Shown here piece by piece: positions 42,436 through 50,748 of a stretch of 64,000 bases of DNA. Position 1 is the stretch's first letter; the number at the start of each line of letters is the position of its first letter. The translations under genes and the position numbers were made by a program. The DNA lies in NCBI RefSeq assembly GCF_014203535.1, contig NZ_JACHJI010000008.1, positions 248,001-312,000 on the forward strand, read 5' to 3'. Under the pieces are notes generated by a model. That model saw nothing but the letters and a program-made list of their open reading frames with translations. It did no database searches and was not told the DNA's origin. The stretch comes from Streptomyces griseomycini. GTDB taxonomy: Bacteria > Actinomycetota > Actinomycetes > Streptomycetales > Streptomycetaceae.

Positions 42436-44187
42436 CTAGGAGGGACGGGCCATGGCCTTGACGAAGGCGCGCTCGACGTCGGCGGCGGACAGGACGCCGT
42501 AGATCTCTCCGGTCTCCTCGACCACCAGGTACTCGGTGGCGGGGGTGGCGCGCAGGGCGTCCAGGAGCTCCTCGCCCGCGAGCTCGGCGGAGACGCGCAT
42601 GCCGTCGGTGAGGTCCTGGGCGAGCCCGCCGACGGGCACCCAGGGGCGGCGGTGCTCGGGTACGCCGACGATGGCGGCCTCGCGGACCAGGGAGAGGGGG
42701 ATGCCGTCGGCGTCGACGACGACGAGGGCGCGGGCGCCGGCGGCGTTGGCGCGGCGCAGGGCCTCGGAGAGCGGGGTGTCGGTCTCGACGGGGACGGCGC
42801 GGCGGGTGAGGGTGCGGGCGCGCAGTTCGGGCAGGTGCTCGCGCAGCCGGGCCATGCGGAGGCTGTTGCCGGCGCCGGTCCAGATGATCGCGGCGAGGAT
42901 GGCGGCGAGCAGCGCGTCCAGGACGGTGTCCATGCCGACGTTGTCCACCGCGTCGGAACCGAGGGCCCCGGACTGGGTGAGCAGGGGCAGGCCGATCAGG
43001 ACGGAGAGGGCGAGGGCCCGGCCCACCCAGGCGGCGGCGACGGTGCCGGTCATCGGCTTGCCGCTGAGCTTCCAGACGACGGCGCGGAGCATGCGGCCGC
43101 CGTCGAGGGGGAGGCCGGGCAGGAGGTTGAAGACGGCCACGATGAGGTTGGAGATCATCAGCCCGGCCAGCAGGACGCCGGGGACGGAGCCGGGGTCCAC
43201 GGCGAGCAGGGCGAGGTAGAACAGGCCGGACAGGACGAGGGAGAGCAGCGGGCCGACGAAGGCGAGGACGAATTCGCGGCCGGGTGTCTCGGCCTCCTTC
43301 TCGATCTCGGAGACGCCGCCGAAGAACTGGAGCTGGATGCGGCGCACCGGGAGTTTGAAGCGGAGGGCCGCCAGGGTGTGGGCGAGCTCGTGGACCAGCA
43401 CGGAGGCGTAGAAGGCGACCGCGAAGAACAGGGAGACCAGGTAGCTGGCGGCGCCGAGCTCGGGCAGCACGCGGTCGATCTGCCCGCCGAACACCCAGGT
43501 GATGAGGATGGCGACGAGGAACCAGCTGGGCGCGACGTACACGGGCACCCCGAACGGCCGTCCCATCAGCAGGCCGCGCTGCTTCTCCTGGGGCCGTTGC
43601 GGCGCGGGGGCCTTGTCGCTGCCGGAGTGGGCGAGCGTGCGGTCGGCGTGCCGGTGGGGCGAGGGGGCGCCGGCCTGGTGTCCGGCTCCGGGGGTGCCCT
43701 CCCGGGTGGCCCGGGGGCCGGGACCCGTGACGTGGTGGTCGGCGGGCGGGGTGGCCCGCGGGTCCGGGGTGCCGGGGACGGGGGTGTCGGCCCCGGCCGC
43801 CGGGCCGCTCCCGGACGCCCCGGGCACGTGCGCGGGTCCTCGGTCCCCGGAACCGGCGCCCTCGTTCCCGCCGTCGCCGCCCCGGCCGGGCCCGCCCGCC
43901 ACCGGAGTCCGGGCGGCGGTCGTGTCCCTGCCGTCGGCGGACGGGTGGCCGGCGGAAGGGCCGGCTGCGGGGGGCCGTCCGGCGGCAGGCCCGTGGGACG
44001 CCGGGGTGCCGTCGGGCAGGTCACCGGGGCGGTGGCCGGCCCGCTCGTCGGCGGCCCGGCCCGCGGTGGTGGAGCGGTCACCGGCCTCGTGGGGGGCGTC
44101 GTCGGTGGCCGGGGCCCCGGGTCCCGTGTGCTCGGCCGACTCGTCGTTGCCGGACCGCGGCTGCCCGCGCCCGCCGCTTACGTCCAC
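42436..44187 (-). CDS. Site-2-type zinc metalloprotease (M50) with CBS domains and a long disordered N-terminus
   Basis: 583-residue membrane protease. The first 205 residues are Gly/Pro/Ala/His-rich and disordered. The membrane core starts at MGRPFGVPVYVAPSW. The zinc site VHELAH near residue 265 and the third ligand in LPGLPLDGGRML near residue 345 are intact, so it should be catalytic. The C-terminus has two CBS repeats (about residues 455-583). Start is GTG 44187, after GAGGGGA; translation could instead begin near the core. It would cut membrane-embedded substrates, perhaps anti-sigma factors, with CBS ligands as regulators. It precedes trmI. Confidence 0.88.
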   Translation of the reverse strand: MDVSGGRGQPRSGNDESAEHTGPGAPATDDAPHEAGDRSTTAGRAADERAGHRPGDLPDGTPASHGPAAGRPPAAGPSAGHPSADGRDTTAARTPVAGGPGRGGDGGNEGAGSGDRGPAHVPGASGSGPAAGADTPVPGTPDPRATPPADHHVTGPGPRATREGTPGAGHQAGAPSPHRHADRTLAHSGSDKAPAPQRPQEKQRGLLMGRPFGVPVYVAPSWFLVAILITWVFGGQIDRVLPELGAASYLVSLFFAVAFYASVLVHELAHTLAALRFKLPVRRIQLQFFGGVSEIEKEAETPGREFVLAFVGPLLSLVLSGLFYLALLAVDPGSVPGVLLAGLMISNLIVAVFNLLPGLPLDGGRMLRAVVWKLSGKPMTGTVAAAWVGRALALSVLIGLPLLTQSGALGSDAVDNVGMDTVLDALLAAILAAIIWTGAGNSLRMARLREHLPELRARTLTRRAVPVETDTPLSEALRRANAAGARALVVVDADGIPLSLVREAAIVGVPEHRRPWVPVGGLAQDLTDGMRVSAELAGEELLDALRATPATEYLVVEETGEIYGVLSAADVERAFVKAMARPS

Positions 44188-44448
44188 CGGTGTCCCCTCG
44201 TTCGCTGCGTCTCCCGCTCCTGCCGGGCGGGAGGGTCCTGAGTCGATGGTATGCGGCCTTCGCCGCCCGTTCCGCCCCGGCACCCCTGTGGCTCCCCGTC
44301 CGTCGTCGCGCCTCCCGCTTCCCTCCTTTCCCCCTCTCCCTTCGGTCACCCGGCCCCGCCCCCCTGTCGCACCGACCGTCCTCGGCTCGTCCACGGGCGC
44401 CGGCCGGGTGTGGGGCACTGTCGGTGCCGGGCCGTAAGGTCTGTGGGC

Positions 44449-45423
44449 ATGGAGACGAGCACCGAGGGCGCGTCGCGCCCCGACAGCAGCCCGGCCGCGG
44501 CGGCCGATCCGCCGGTCACGGCCGGTCCGGCGGCAGCGACGGCGGACACGGCCGTGGTGACCGGGGCCCCCGCCACACCGCCCGCCTCGCTGTCCCCCTC
44601 GCGTGCGAGCGACTTCATGCAGTGCCCGCTGCTGTACCGGTTCCGGGTCATCGACCGGCTGCCGGAGAAGCCGAGCGAGGCGGCGACCAGGGGCACCCTG
44701 GTGCACGCGGTGCTGGAGCGCCTCTTCGACGCCCCGCCGGCCGAGCGCACCGCGCCGCGCGCGAAGGCGCTGGTCCCGGGCCAGTGGGACCGGCTGCGGG
44801 AGTCCCGGCCGGAGGTCGCGGAACTGTTCGCCGACGACCCGGAGGGCGAGCGGCTGGCGCGTTGGCTGGCGGAGGCGGAGCGGCTGGTCGAGCGCTGGTT
44901 CACGCTCGAGGACCCGAGCCGGCTGGAGCCCGCCGAGCGGGAGCTGTTCGTCGAGGCCGAGCTGGACTCGGGGCTGAGGCTGCGCGGCATCATCGACCGG
45001 GTCGACGTGGCGCCCACCGGCGAGGTGCGGATCGTCGACTACAAGACGGGCAAGGCGCCCCGGCCGGAGTACGCCGAGGGCGCGCTGTTCCAGATGAAGT
45101 TCTACGCCCTGGTGATCTGGCGGCTGAAGCGGGTGGTCCCGCGCCGGCTCCAGCTCGTGTACCTGGGCAGCGGCGACGTGCTGACGTACGACCCCGTCCC
45201 CGCCGACCTGGAGCGGGTCGAGCGCAAGCTGCTCGCGCTGTGGGACGCGATCCGGACGGCGACCGAGACGGGTGACTGGCGTCCGCGCCCCACCAAGCTG
45301 TGCGGCTGGTGCGACCACCAGGCGCACTGCCCGGAGTTCGGCGGCACTCCCCCTCCGTATCCGCTGCCGGTGAGGGCGGCTGACTCCGGCGGGGCCCAAC
45401 AGGGCAGAATGGGGCCGGACTAG
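44449..45423 (+). CDS. RecB-family PD-(D/E)XK nuclease with Fe-S cysteines
   Basis: 324-residue nuclease related to the AddB/Cas4/RecB C-terminal domain. The first 45 residues are low complexity. SPSRASDFMQCPLLYRF near residue 50 supplies one cysteine, and LCGWCDHQAHC near residue 285 supplies three, matching the iron-sulfur layout of Cas4/AddB. The active site reads LRGIIDRVDV and RIVDYKTGK, giving D...DxK. ATG 44449. The response regulator starts 14 bases after its stop, so they are cotranscribed. It probably acts in DNA end repair. No cas genes are present. Confidence 0.9.
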   Translation: METSTEGASRPDSSPAAAADPPVTAGPAAATADTAVVTGAPATPPASLSPSRASDFMQCPLLYRFRVIDRLPEKPSEAATRGTLVHAVLERLFDAPPAERTAPRAKALVPGQWDRLRESRPEVAELFADDPEGERLARWLAEAERLVERWFTLEDPSRLEPAERELFVEAELDSGLRLRGIIDRVDVAPTGEVRIVDYKTGKAPRPEYAEGALFQMKFYALVIWRLKRVVPRRLQLVYLGSGDVLTYDPVPADLERVERKLLALWDAIRTATETGDWRPRPTKLCGWCDHQAHCPEFGGTPPPYPLPVRAADSGGAQQGRMGPD

Positions 45424-45437
45424 CGAAGGAGACTTAC

Positions 45438-46109
45438 GTGGCCATCCGCGTCCTACTGGTCGACGACCAGCCGCTGCTGCGTACGGGCTTCCGGATGATT
45501 CTGGAGGCGGAGCAGGACATCGCGGTCGTCGGCGAGGCCGGGGACGGCCTCCAGGCCCTGGACCAGGTGCGGGCGCTGCAGCCCGATGTGGTGCTGATGG
45601 ACATCCGCATGCCGCGGATGGACGGGGTGGAGGCGACCCGGCAGATCACCGGTCCCGAGCGGAACGGTCCGGCGAAGGTGCTGGTGCTGACGACGTTCGA
45701 CCTGGACGAGTACGTGGTGGAGGCGCTGAGGGCGGGCGCCAGCGGCTTCCTGCTGAAGGACGCCCCGGCGGGCGAGCTGGTGCAGGCGATCCGTGTGGTG
45801 GCCGCCGGGGAGGCGATGCTCGCGCCGAGCATCACGCGCCGGCTGCTCGACAAGTACGCCACGCACCTGCCGTCCGGTGACGAGCCGGTGCCGGACACGC
45901 TGCACACGCTGACCGACCGCGAGGTCGAGGTGCTGAAGCTGGTGGCGCGCGGACTGTCCAACGCGGAGATCGCCGCCGACCTGTTCGTCAGTGAGACCAC
46001 CGTCAAGACGCACGTCGGCCATGTCCTGACCAAGCTGGGGCTGCGCGACCGGGTACAGGCCGCGGTCTACGCCTACGAGAGCGGGCTGGTGCGCCCCGGC
46101 GCGCAGTGA
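45438..46109 (+). CDS. NarL/FixJ family response regulator, no adjacent kinase
   Basis: 223-residue two-component regulator. The receiver domain (residues 1-120) has the acidic pocket VLLVDDQP, the phospho-acceptor aspartate in VVLMDIRMPRMDG near residue 54 and the conserved lysine in FLLKDAPAG. The LuxR-type helix-turn-helix (about residues 155-215) has LTDREVEVLKLVARGLSNAEIA. GTG 45438. It follows the RecB-like nuclease gene by 14 bases and no histidine kinase is adjacent, so its partner is elsewhere. Confidence 0.95.
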   Translation: MAIRVLLVDDQPLLRTGFRMILEAEQDIAVVGEAGDGLQALDQVRALQPDVVLMDIRMPRMDGVEATRQITGPERNGPAKVLVLTTFDLDEYVVEALRAGASGFLLKDAPAGELVQAIRVVAAGEAMLAPSITRRLLDKYATHLPSGDEPVPDTLHTLTDREVEVLKLVARGLSNAEIAADLFVSETTVKTHVGHVLTKLGLRDRVQAAVYAYESGLVRPGAQ

Positions 46110-46143
46110 GGCGGCCCGCCCGGTCACCGTACGGGACGTGACG

Positions 46144-46187
46144 GCGCAGAGGGCGCCCCCTTCCGTGGAAGGGGGCGCCCTCTGCGC
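46144..46187. terminator. 21-base perfect bidirectional terminator
   Basis: GCGCAGAGGGCGCCCCCTTCC (46144-46164; the first 20 bases are GCGCAGAGGGCGCCCCCTTC) pairs with 46167-46187 across a 2-base tip. It sits between the convergent response regulator and binding-protein genes and should stop both. Confidence 0.92.
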
Positions 46188-46200
46188 GCGTGCGGCGGGC

Positions 46201-47787
46201 TCAGCCCTTGCTCAGCTCCCAGAAGCGGAACACGGTCGAGGCGTCGAGGCAGTACTCCAGGCCGTAGACGTCGTCACGGACGACCGCGTACTGCTTGGCC
46301 TGCCAGACGGGGAGGACCGGCAGTTCCTCGGCGACGACGTCCTGGAGCCGGCCGAACTCCTTCTCGGTGGCGGAGCGGTCGCTCTGGGCGGCGGTGCGCG
46401 GGATGAGCGAGCCGGTGATGGTGTCGTTCTCGTAGTTGTTGTTCAGCACGTTGCCCTTGCCGAAGAAGGGACCCGTGAAGTTGTCGGCGTCCGGGTAGTC
46501 GGGCACCCAGCCCTTGACGTAGACGCCGTACTTGCCGGCCTCGATGTCCTTCTCGTACTGCTCGAAGTCGACGGACTTCATCTCGGCGTCGAACAGTCCG
46601 CTGGCGTTGAGCTGCTTGGCGATCGCGGCCAGTTCCTGGTCGGTGGCGGGGCCGTAGCGGGACGGGGTGGACCACAGGGTGAGCTTCACCTTGCCGGTGA
46701 TGCCCTCCTCCCGCAGCGCGGCGGCGGCCTTGGCCTTGGACGGGCGGGCGCCGTAGGTGTCGAAGAAGGTGGTGTTGTGGCCGTTGATACCGGCCGGGAT
46801 GATCGAGTACAGCGGGGTGGCCGTGCCCTCGTAGACCTCGTGGATGAGGGCGTCGCGGTCGAGCAGGTAGGCGATGGCCCTGCGGACGCCGAGCTTTCCG
46901 GCGACCGGGTCGTCCATGTTGAAGACCAGGTGCTGGACTTCGGCGCTGCTGCCCTCGATGACCTCGATGGCGCCGGTGCCGTCGTCGGCCTTCTCGATGT
47001 CGGTGATGGCCTCGGCGGTGAGGCCTCGGTAGGCGATGTCCACCTCGGCGTCCTGGACGGCCTCCTTGAGGGCGTCCTGGTCGCCGTGGAAGAACTTCAG
47101 CGTCACGCCGGAGTTCCGCGTCTCGTCGACGGCGCCCTTGTAGTGCTCGTTGACGGAGAAGACGGCCTGGTCCTCGCCGAACGAGTCCAGCTTGTAGGGG
47201 CCGGAGCCGACCGCCTCGCCGTCCTCGCGCAGCCCGTCCGCGTCGTACTGGCGGTGGTCGACGATGGAACCGGCACCGGAGGCGATCTTGCTGGGGAAGG
47301 TGGCGTCGGGCGTGTTGAGCCTGAAGACGACCGTCTTCTCGTCCGGCGTCTCCACCTCCTCCAGCATCGGGAACATGATCGCGGGACCCTCGGGGTCGTT
47401 GATCTTCAGCATGCGGTCGAAGGAGAACTTCACGTCCTTCGAGGTGAGCGGGTCACCGTTGCTGAACTTGAGCCCGTCCCTCAGAGTGCACGTGTACACC
47501 TTGGTCTCGGTGTCCGTGAACTCGCAGCTCTCGGCGGCCTCCGGCTCCGGCTCGGTGGCCCCCTTGGGGAAGCTGAGCAGCGACTGGAAGACGTTGTTGA
47601 ACAACAGCCAGGAGCCGGGGTCGTAACCGGAGGCGGGATCGGTGGCGAGGACGTCGTCGGACATTCCCACCACGACGTTGGAGCCGTCGGCCCCGGAGCC
47701 GCCGTTCTCCGATCCGCAGCCGGTCAGCAGGCCGGAGGCCAGCCCCGCCACGATCGGCAGGACCGGCCACTGGTTGCGCAGGTTCAC
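46201..47787 (-). CDS. ABC transporter substrate-binding lipoprotein, family 5 (peptide/nickel type), paralogue 1
   Basis: 528-residue DppA/OppA-type lipoprotein. The signal peptide ends in the lipobox LLTGC near residue 24. YTCTLRDGLKFSNGDPLTSKDV near residue 95 is the family 5 signature. The C-terminus VLPVWQAKQYAVV and FWELSKG is nearly matched in the next gene. GTG 47787. It is a paralogue of the gene 67 bases upstream on the same strand. There are no permease or ATPase genes next to it. It probably delivers oligopeptides or a related ligand to an ABC importer encoded elsewhere. Confidence 0.92.
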   Translation of the reverse strand: MNLRNQWPVLPIVAGLASGLLTGCGSENGGSGADGSNVVVGMSDDVLATDPASGYDPGSWLLFNNVFQSLLSFPKGATEPEPEAAESCEFTDTETKVYTCTLRDGLKFSNGDPLTSKDVKFSFDRMLKINDPEGPAIMFPMLEEVETPDEKTVVFRLNTPDATFPSKIASGAGSIVDHRQYDADGLREDGEAVGSGPYKLDSFGEDQAVFSVNEHYKGAVDETRNSGVTLKFFHGDQDALKEAVQDAEVDIAYRGLTAEAITDIEKADDGTGAIEVIEGSSAEVQHLVFNMDDPVAGKLGVRRAIAYLLDRDALIHEVYEGTATPLYSIIPAGINGHNTTFFDTYGARPSKAKAAAALREEGITGKVKLTLWSTPSRYGPATDQELAAIAKQLNASGLFDAEMKSVDFEQYEKDIEAGKYGVYVKGWVPDYPDADNFTGPFFGKGNVLNNNYENDTITGSLIPRTAAQSDRSATEKEFGRLQDVVAEELPVLPVWQAKQYAVVRDDVYGLEYCLDASTVFRFWELSKG

Positions 47788-47813
47788 GTGTGTGCCTTTG
47801 TCGTCGGTTCGAT

Positions 47814-47843
47814 GTTCCGGGCCGCCCTCCCCCGGCCCGGAAC
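47814..47843 (-). terminator. Hairpin between the two binding-protein genes
   Basis: 11-base perfect stem GTTCCGGGCCG (47814-47824) with 47833-47843, in the 67-base gap. It may be an attenuator or an mRNA-stabilising hairpin that makes the first gene's product more abundant. Confidence 0.7.
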
Positions 47844-47854
47844 GGGGCGATCCG

Positions 47855-49459
47855 TCAGCCGCTCACACCACGGCCGAGCTCCCACAGCTGGAGGGTGGAG
47901 GAGGAGTTGAGCGCGTAGGCGGTACCGGTGATGTCGTCGTGTGCGGCGACGTACTGCTTGCCCTGCCACAGCGGCAGCACCGGGACGTCGTCCGCCACGA
48001 TGTCCTGAATGTCCGTCAGGCTGCCGGAGGCGGACAACCGGTCGGCCTGGCGACGGGACTGCGGGATCAGCTCGTTCCGGACCTTGCCGTTGGCGTACGG
48101 CGAGCCGAGGAAGTTGTCCTCGTCCAGGAACGGGGCGAGGAAGTTGTCCGCGTCGGGGAAGTCGGGGAACCAACCCATGCCGTAGACGTCGTACTCGCCC
48201 TTCTGCCCGGCCGGGCGGAAGGTCTCCCAGGGGGTGCCCTCGATGTCGACGTCGAACAGGCCGCTGTCGTTGAGCTGCTTCTGGAGCTGCTCGAACTCCT
48301 TCTTCGTGGCCGGACCGTAGTGGTCGGTGGTGTAGTGCAGCGTCAGCTTGACGGGGGTGGTGACGCCGGCCTCGTTCAGCAGCTTGCGGGCCTCGGCGTC
48401 GCTGGGCTCGCCGTACGTGTTGAAGAACGAGTTGGAGTGGCCGGTGATGCTCGCCGGGACCAGCGAGTACAGCGGCTCGGCCTGGGAGCCGTAGACCTTG
48501 GCGACCAGCTCGCTGCGGTTGATGACCTGGGCCATCGCCTGGCGGACCGCCTTGTCCTTCACGGACTCGGCCTCGGTGTTGAAGGCCAGGTAGCGGATCT
48601 CCAGACCGGGCATCTCGACCAGGTCGACCTCGTCCTTGGCGTTGCCCGCGAGCTCGCGGATCTGCTCCGGCGACATGGAGCGGGACATGACGTCGATGTC
48701 ATTCTTCTCCAGCGCGGCGCCCATGGCGTCGGCGTCCTCGAAGGAGACGATCTCGACCTTGTCGTTGTTCACCTCCAACGCCCCCTTGTAGGAGGGGTTC
48801 TTGGTGAACGTCGCCCGGACCATCCGCTCGCCCTCGACCTTCGCCTCCAGGGTGTACGGGCCCGAGCCGTCCACCTCGAAGCCCTCGCGCAGCCCGCCCT
48901 TGTCGTAGTCGTCCGAGTTGACGATGCCGGCGACCGGGGTGGAGAGCTTGTACGGGAAGGTGGCGTCGGCGGTCTTGAGGTGGAAGATCACCTCGCGGTC
49001 GCCCTGCGTCTCGACGGTGTCGATGGTGGACAGCAGCGCGGACACACCGCTGTCGGCCTTGATCGAGCGGGCGCGGTCGATGGAGAACTTCACGTCGGCG
49101 GCGGTCATCTCGTCGCCGTTCGCGAACTTCAGGCCGTCGCGCAGGGTGCAGCTGTAACGCTCGTTGCCGGCATCGGTGAAGCCGCAGGACTCGGCGGCCT
49201 CGGGCACCGGCTCGCCCTCGCCGCGCGGCTGGATCATCAGGGTCTGCACGGTCTGGCGCAGGATGTTCCAGGTGCCGACGTCGTAGGCGTAGGCCGGGTC
49301 GAGGGGCGCGGGGGCGGCCTTCGAGGCGGTGAACCGGTCCGTGGTGCCGACGGTGATCGCGTCGCCGTCGCCGCTCCCGCCCTCGGTGTCACCACAGGCG
49401 GCGAGCACCGGCGCGAGCAGGCCCATCGCGGCCGCCAGCACCAAAGTCTTGCGGTTCAT
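47855..49459 (-). CDS. ABC transporter substrate-binding lipoprotein, family 5, paralogue 2
   Basis: 534-residue lipoprotein with signal peptide MNRKTLVLAAAMGLLAPV and lipobox LAAC (Cys22). CTLRDGLKFANGDEMTAADV near residue 105 is the family 5 signature. I chose ATG 49459; the extended frame upstream has no leader features. It is the upstream member of a tandem pair, and the shared C-terminal VLPLWQGKQYVAA and WELGRG show common descent with the neighbour. No transporter membrane genes are adjacent. The ligand is unknown. Confidence 0.92.
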   Translation of the reverse strand: MNRKTLVLAAAMGLLAPVLAACGDTEGGSGDGDAITVGTTDRFTASKAAPAPLDPAYAYDVGTWNILRQTVQTLMIQPRGEGEPVPEAAESCGFTDAGNERYSCTLRDGLKFANGDEMTAADVKFSIDRARSIKADSGVSALLSTIDTVETQGDREVIFHLKTADATFPYKLSTPVAGIVNSDDYDKGGLREGFEVDGSGPYTLEAKVEGERMVRATFTKNPSYKGALEVNNDKVEIVSFEDADAMGAALEKNDIDVMSRSMSPEQIRELAGNAKDEVDLVEMPGLEIRYLAFNTEAESVKDKAVRQAMAQVINRSELVAKVYGSQAEPLYSLVPASITGHSNSFFNTYGEPSDAEARKLLNEAGVTTPVKLTLHYTTDHYGPATKKEFEQLQKQLNDSGLFDVDIEGTPWETFRPAGQKGEYDVYGMGWFPDFPDADNFLAPFLDEDNFLGSPYANGKVRNELIPQSRRQADRLSASGSLTDIQDIVADDVPVLPLWQGKQYVAAHDDITGTAYALNSSSTLQLWELGRGVSG

Positions 49460-49900
49460 GCTCGAGTTTCTCCAGGACTGTCGACTCCGTGTATCCGGCA
49501 CGCAGGGTGTTGCAGCGGCTCACGGGGTAGGGGTGATGTTCTCGCGACGAGGTTAGTGCGCGCCCGCAGGAGGGCTCGCAGCCACCGGAGTTGAGGTGCC
49601 ATCACGCAGTGAAACCAGGTGTGAACGCACCGGCAGATGTGACCGGGGAAGGATTGGTGCAGCTTCTCACCAAACGGGACACAAGGGCGCACCGATGAAC
49701 ACCGAAAAGGGGTGGACGGCACATGCCGACCCCCCTGTCGACCCCCTCCGGCGTGGTGAACATCACATGTGAAAACGGGTTCGACGGCACCGGAATTCAG
49801 CCATCGGCAACGGAGCGAATTCTTTCGGACACCTGTCCGGGGGCGCGGGTGCGAGCGATGTGAATTCCGGCCCTAACGCTGCTGCACGCTGGGTGAACGC
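49460..49900. other. Intergenic region with a TCACATGTGA palindrome
   Basis: 440 bases between the convergent-free HAD gene and the lipoprotein operon, with no gene seen. It should hold the lipoprotein promoter on the minus strand. TCACATGTGA (49763-49772) is a perfect palindrome flanked by A-rich sequence. Confidence 0.5.
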
Positions 49901-50602
49901 CTAGAGCATTTCCGTCATCAGGCCGCGCAGAAATGTCAGGTCGACGACTTCCAGCGAGGGGACGACGGTGCGCCGGACGGCCGGGGCGATCGGGGCCACG
50001 GAGGGCACCGCCACGACCTGGCAGCCCGCGGCCTCGGCGGCGGCGACGCCGGTCGCGGTGTCCTCGACGACGGCGCACCTCAGGGGGTCCGCACCGAGCC
50101 CGGCGGCAGCCGCCAGATACGGGTCGGGGTGCGGCTTGGTGCGCGGGACCTCGTCGCCGGCGACCGACAGCGCGAAGTGCTGCGGGCCCAGCCTGGCCAG
50201 CACCCGGTCGATGATGCGCCGGTGCGAGGCGGAGACGAGGGCGGTGGGGATCTCATGCTCGGCCAGTTCGGCGAGCAGCCGCGCGGCGCCCGGCATCAGC
50301 GGCAGGGCGTGGTCGATGCGGTCCTCGAAACCGTCGTTGAGCAGCACCGTCAGCTCGGCCAGGTCGATGTCGGCCCCGGTCGCCTCGATCAGGAACCCCG
50401 CGCTGCGGCTCATGGGGCCGCCGACCACGACCTGGCGCCAGGAGTCGTCGAGGGTGTGGCCGAGGGAGGCGAAGACCTCGCACTCGACGTCCCACCAGAA
50501 GCCCTCGGTGTCCACCAGGGTGCCGTCCATGTCCAGGAGCACGGCCTGCAGGGCCGAGCCCTCGGTCGTTCTGGTTCCTAGCGCGGGGACCGTGCTGGTC
50601 AT
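49901..50602 (-). CDS. HAD-superfamily phosphatase (beta-phosphoglucomutase-like subgroup)
   Basis: 233-residue HAD hydrolase. Motif I DMDGTLVDT is near residue 24, motif II VSAS near residue 123, motif III lysine in PRTKPHPDPYLAAA near residue 154, and motif IV VVEDTATGVAAAEAAG near residue 178. A helical cap lies between motifs I and II. ATG or GTG at 50602. It is downstream of metH, beyond the metH terminator, on the same strand. It dephosphorylates a small sugar or nucleotide phosphate; the substrate is unknown. Confidence 0.92.
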   Translation of the reverse strand: MTSTVPALGTRTTEGSALQAVLLDMDGTLVDTEGFWWDVECEVFASLGHTLDDSWRQVVVGGPMSRSAGFLIEATGADIDLAELTVLLNDGFEDRIDHALPLMPGAARLLAELAEHEIPTALVSASHRRIIDRVLARLGPQHFALSVAGDEVPRTKPHPDPYLAAAAGLGADPLRCAVVEDTATGVAAAEAAGCQVVAVPSVAPIAPAVRRTVVPSLEVVDLTFLRGLMTEML

Positions 50603-50629
50603 CCACGTACCTCCTTCACAGGGACGATC

Positions 50630-50657
50630 AGGCCGGTTCCCTCGCGGGAACCGGCCT
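50630..50657 (-). terminator. Terminator after metH
   Basis: 12-base perfect stem AGGCCGGTTCCC (50630-50641) and its complement (50646-50657) around TCGC, 91 bases past the metH stop and just upstream of the HAD gene. Confidence 0.85.
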
Positions 50658-50748
50658 GCAGTGGACCGACCAGTGTACGTCGTGCGCGCAGCACGTGCCT
50701 CCTGCCGCGCACGGGCCCCTTCCCCGGGCCCGGCGGGCGTTCAGGGCC

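Noticed and set aside
44449..45423. Cas4 of a CRISPR system
   Set aside because: Similar Fe-S nuclease layout, but there are no repeats, cas1/cas2 or effector genes in the window.
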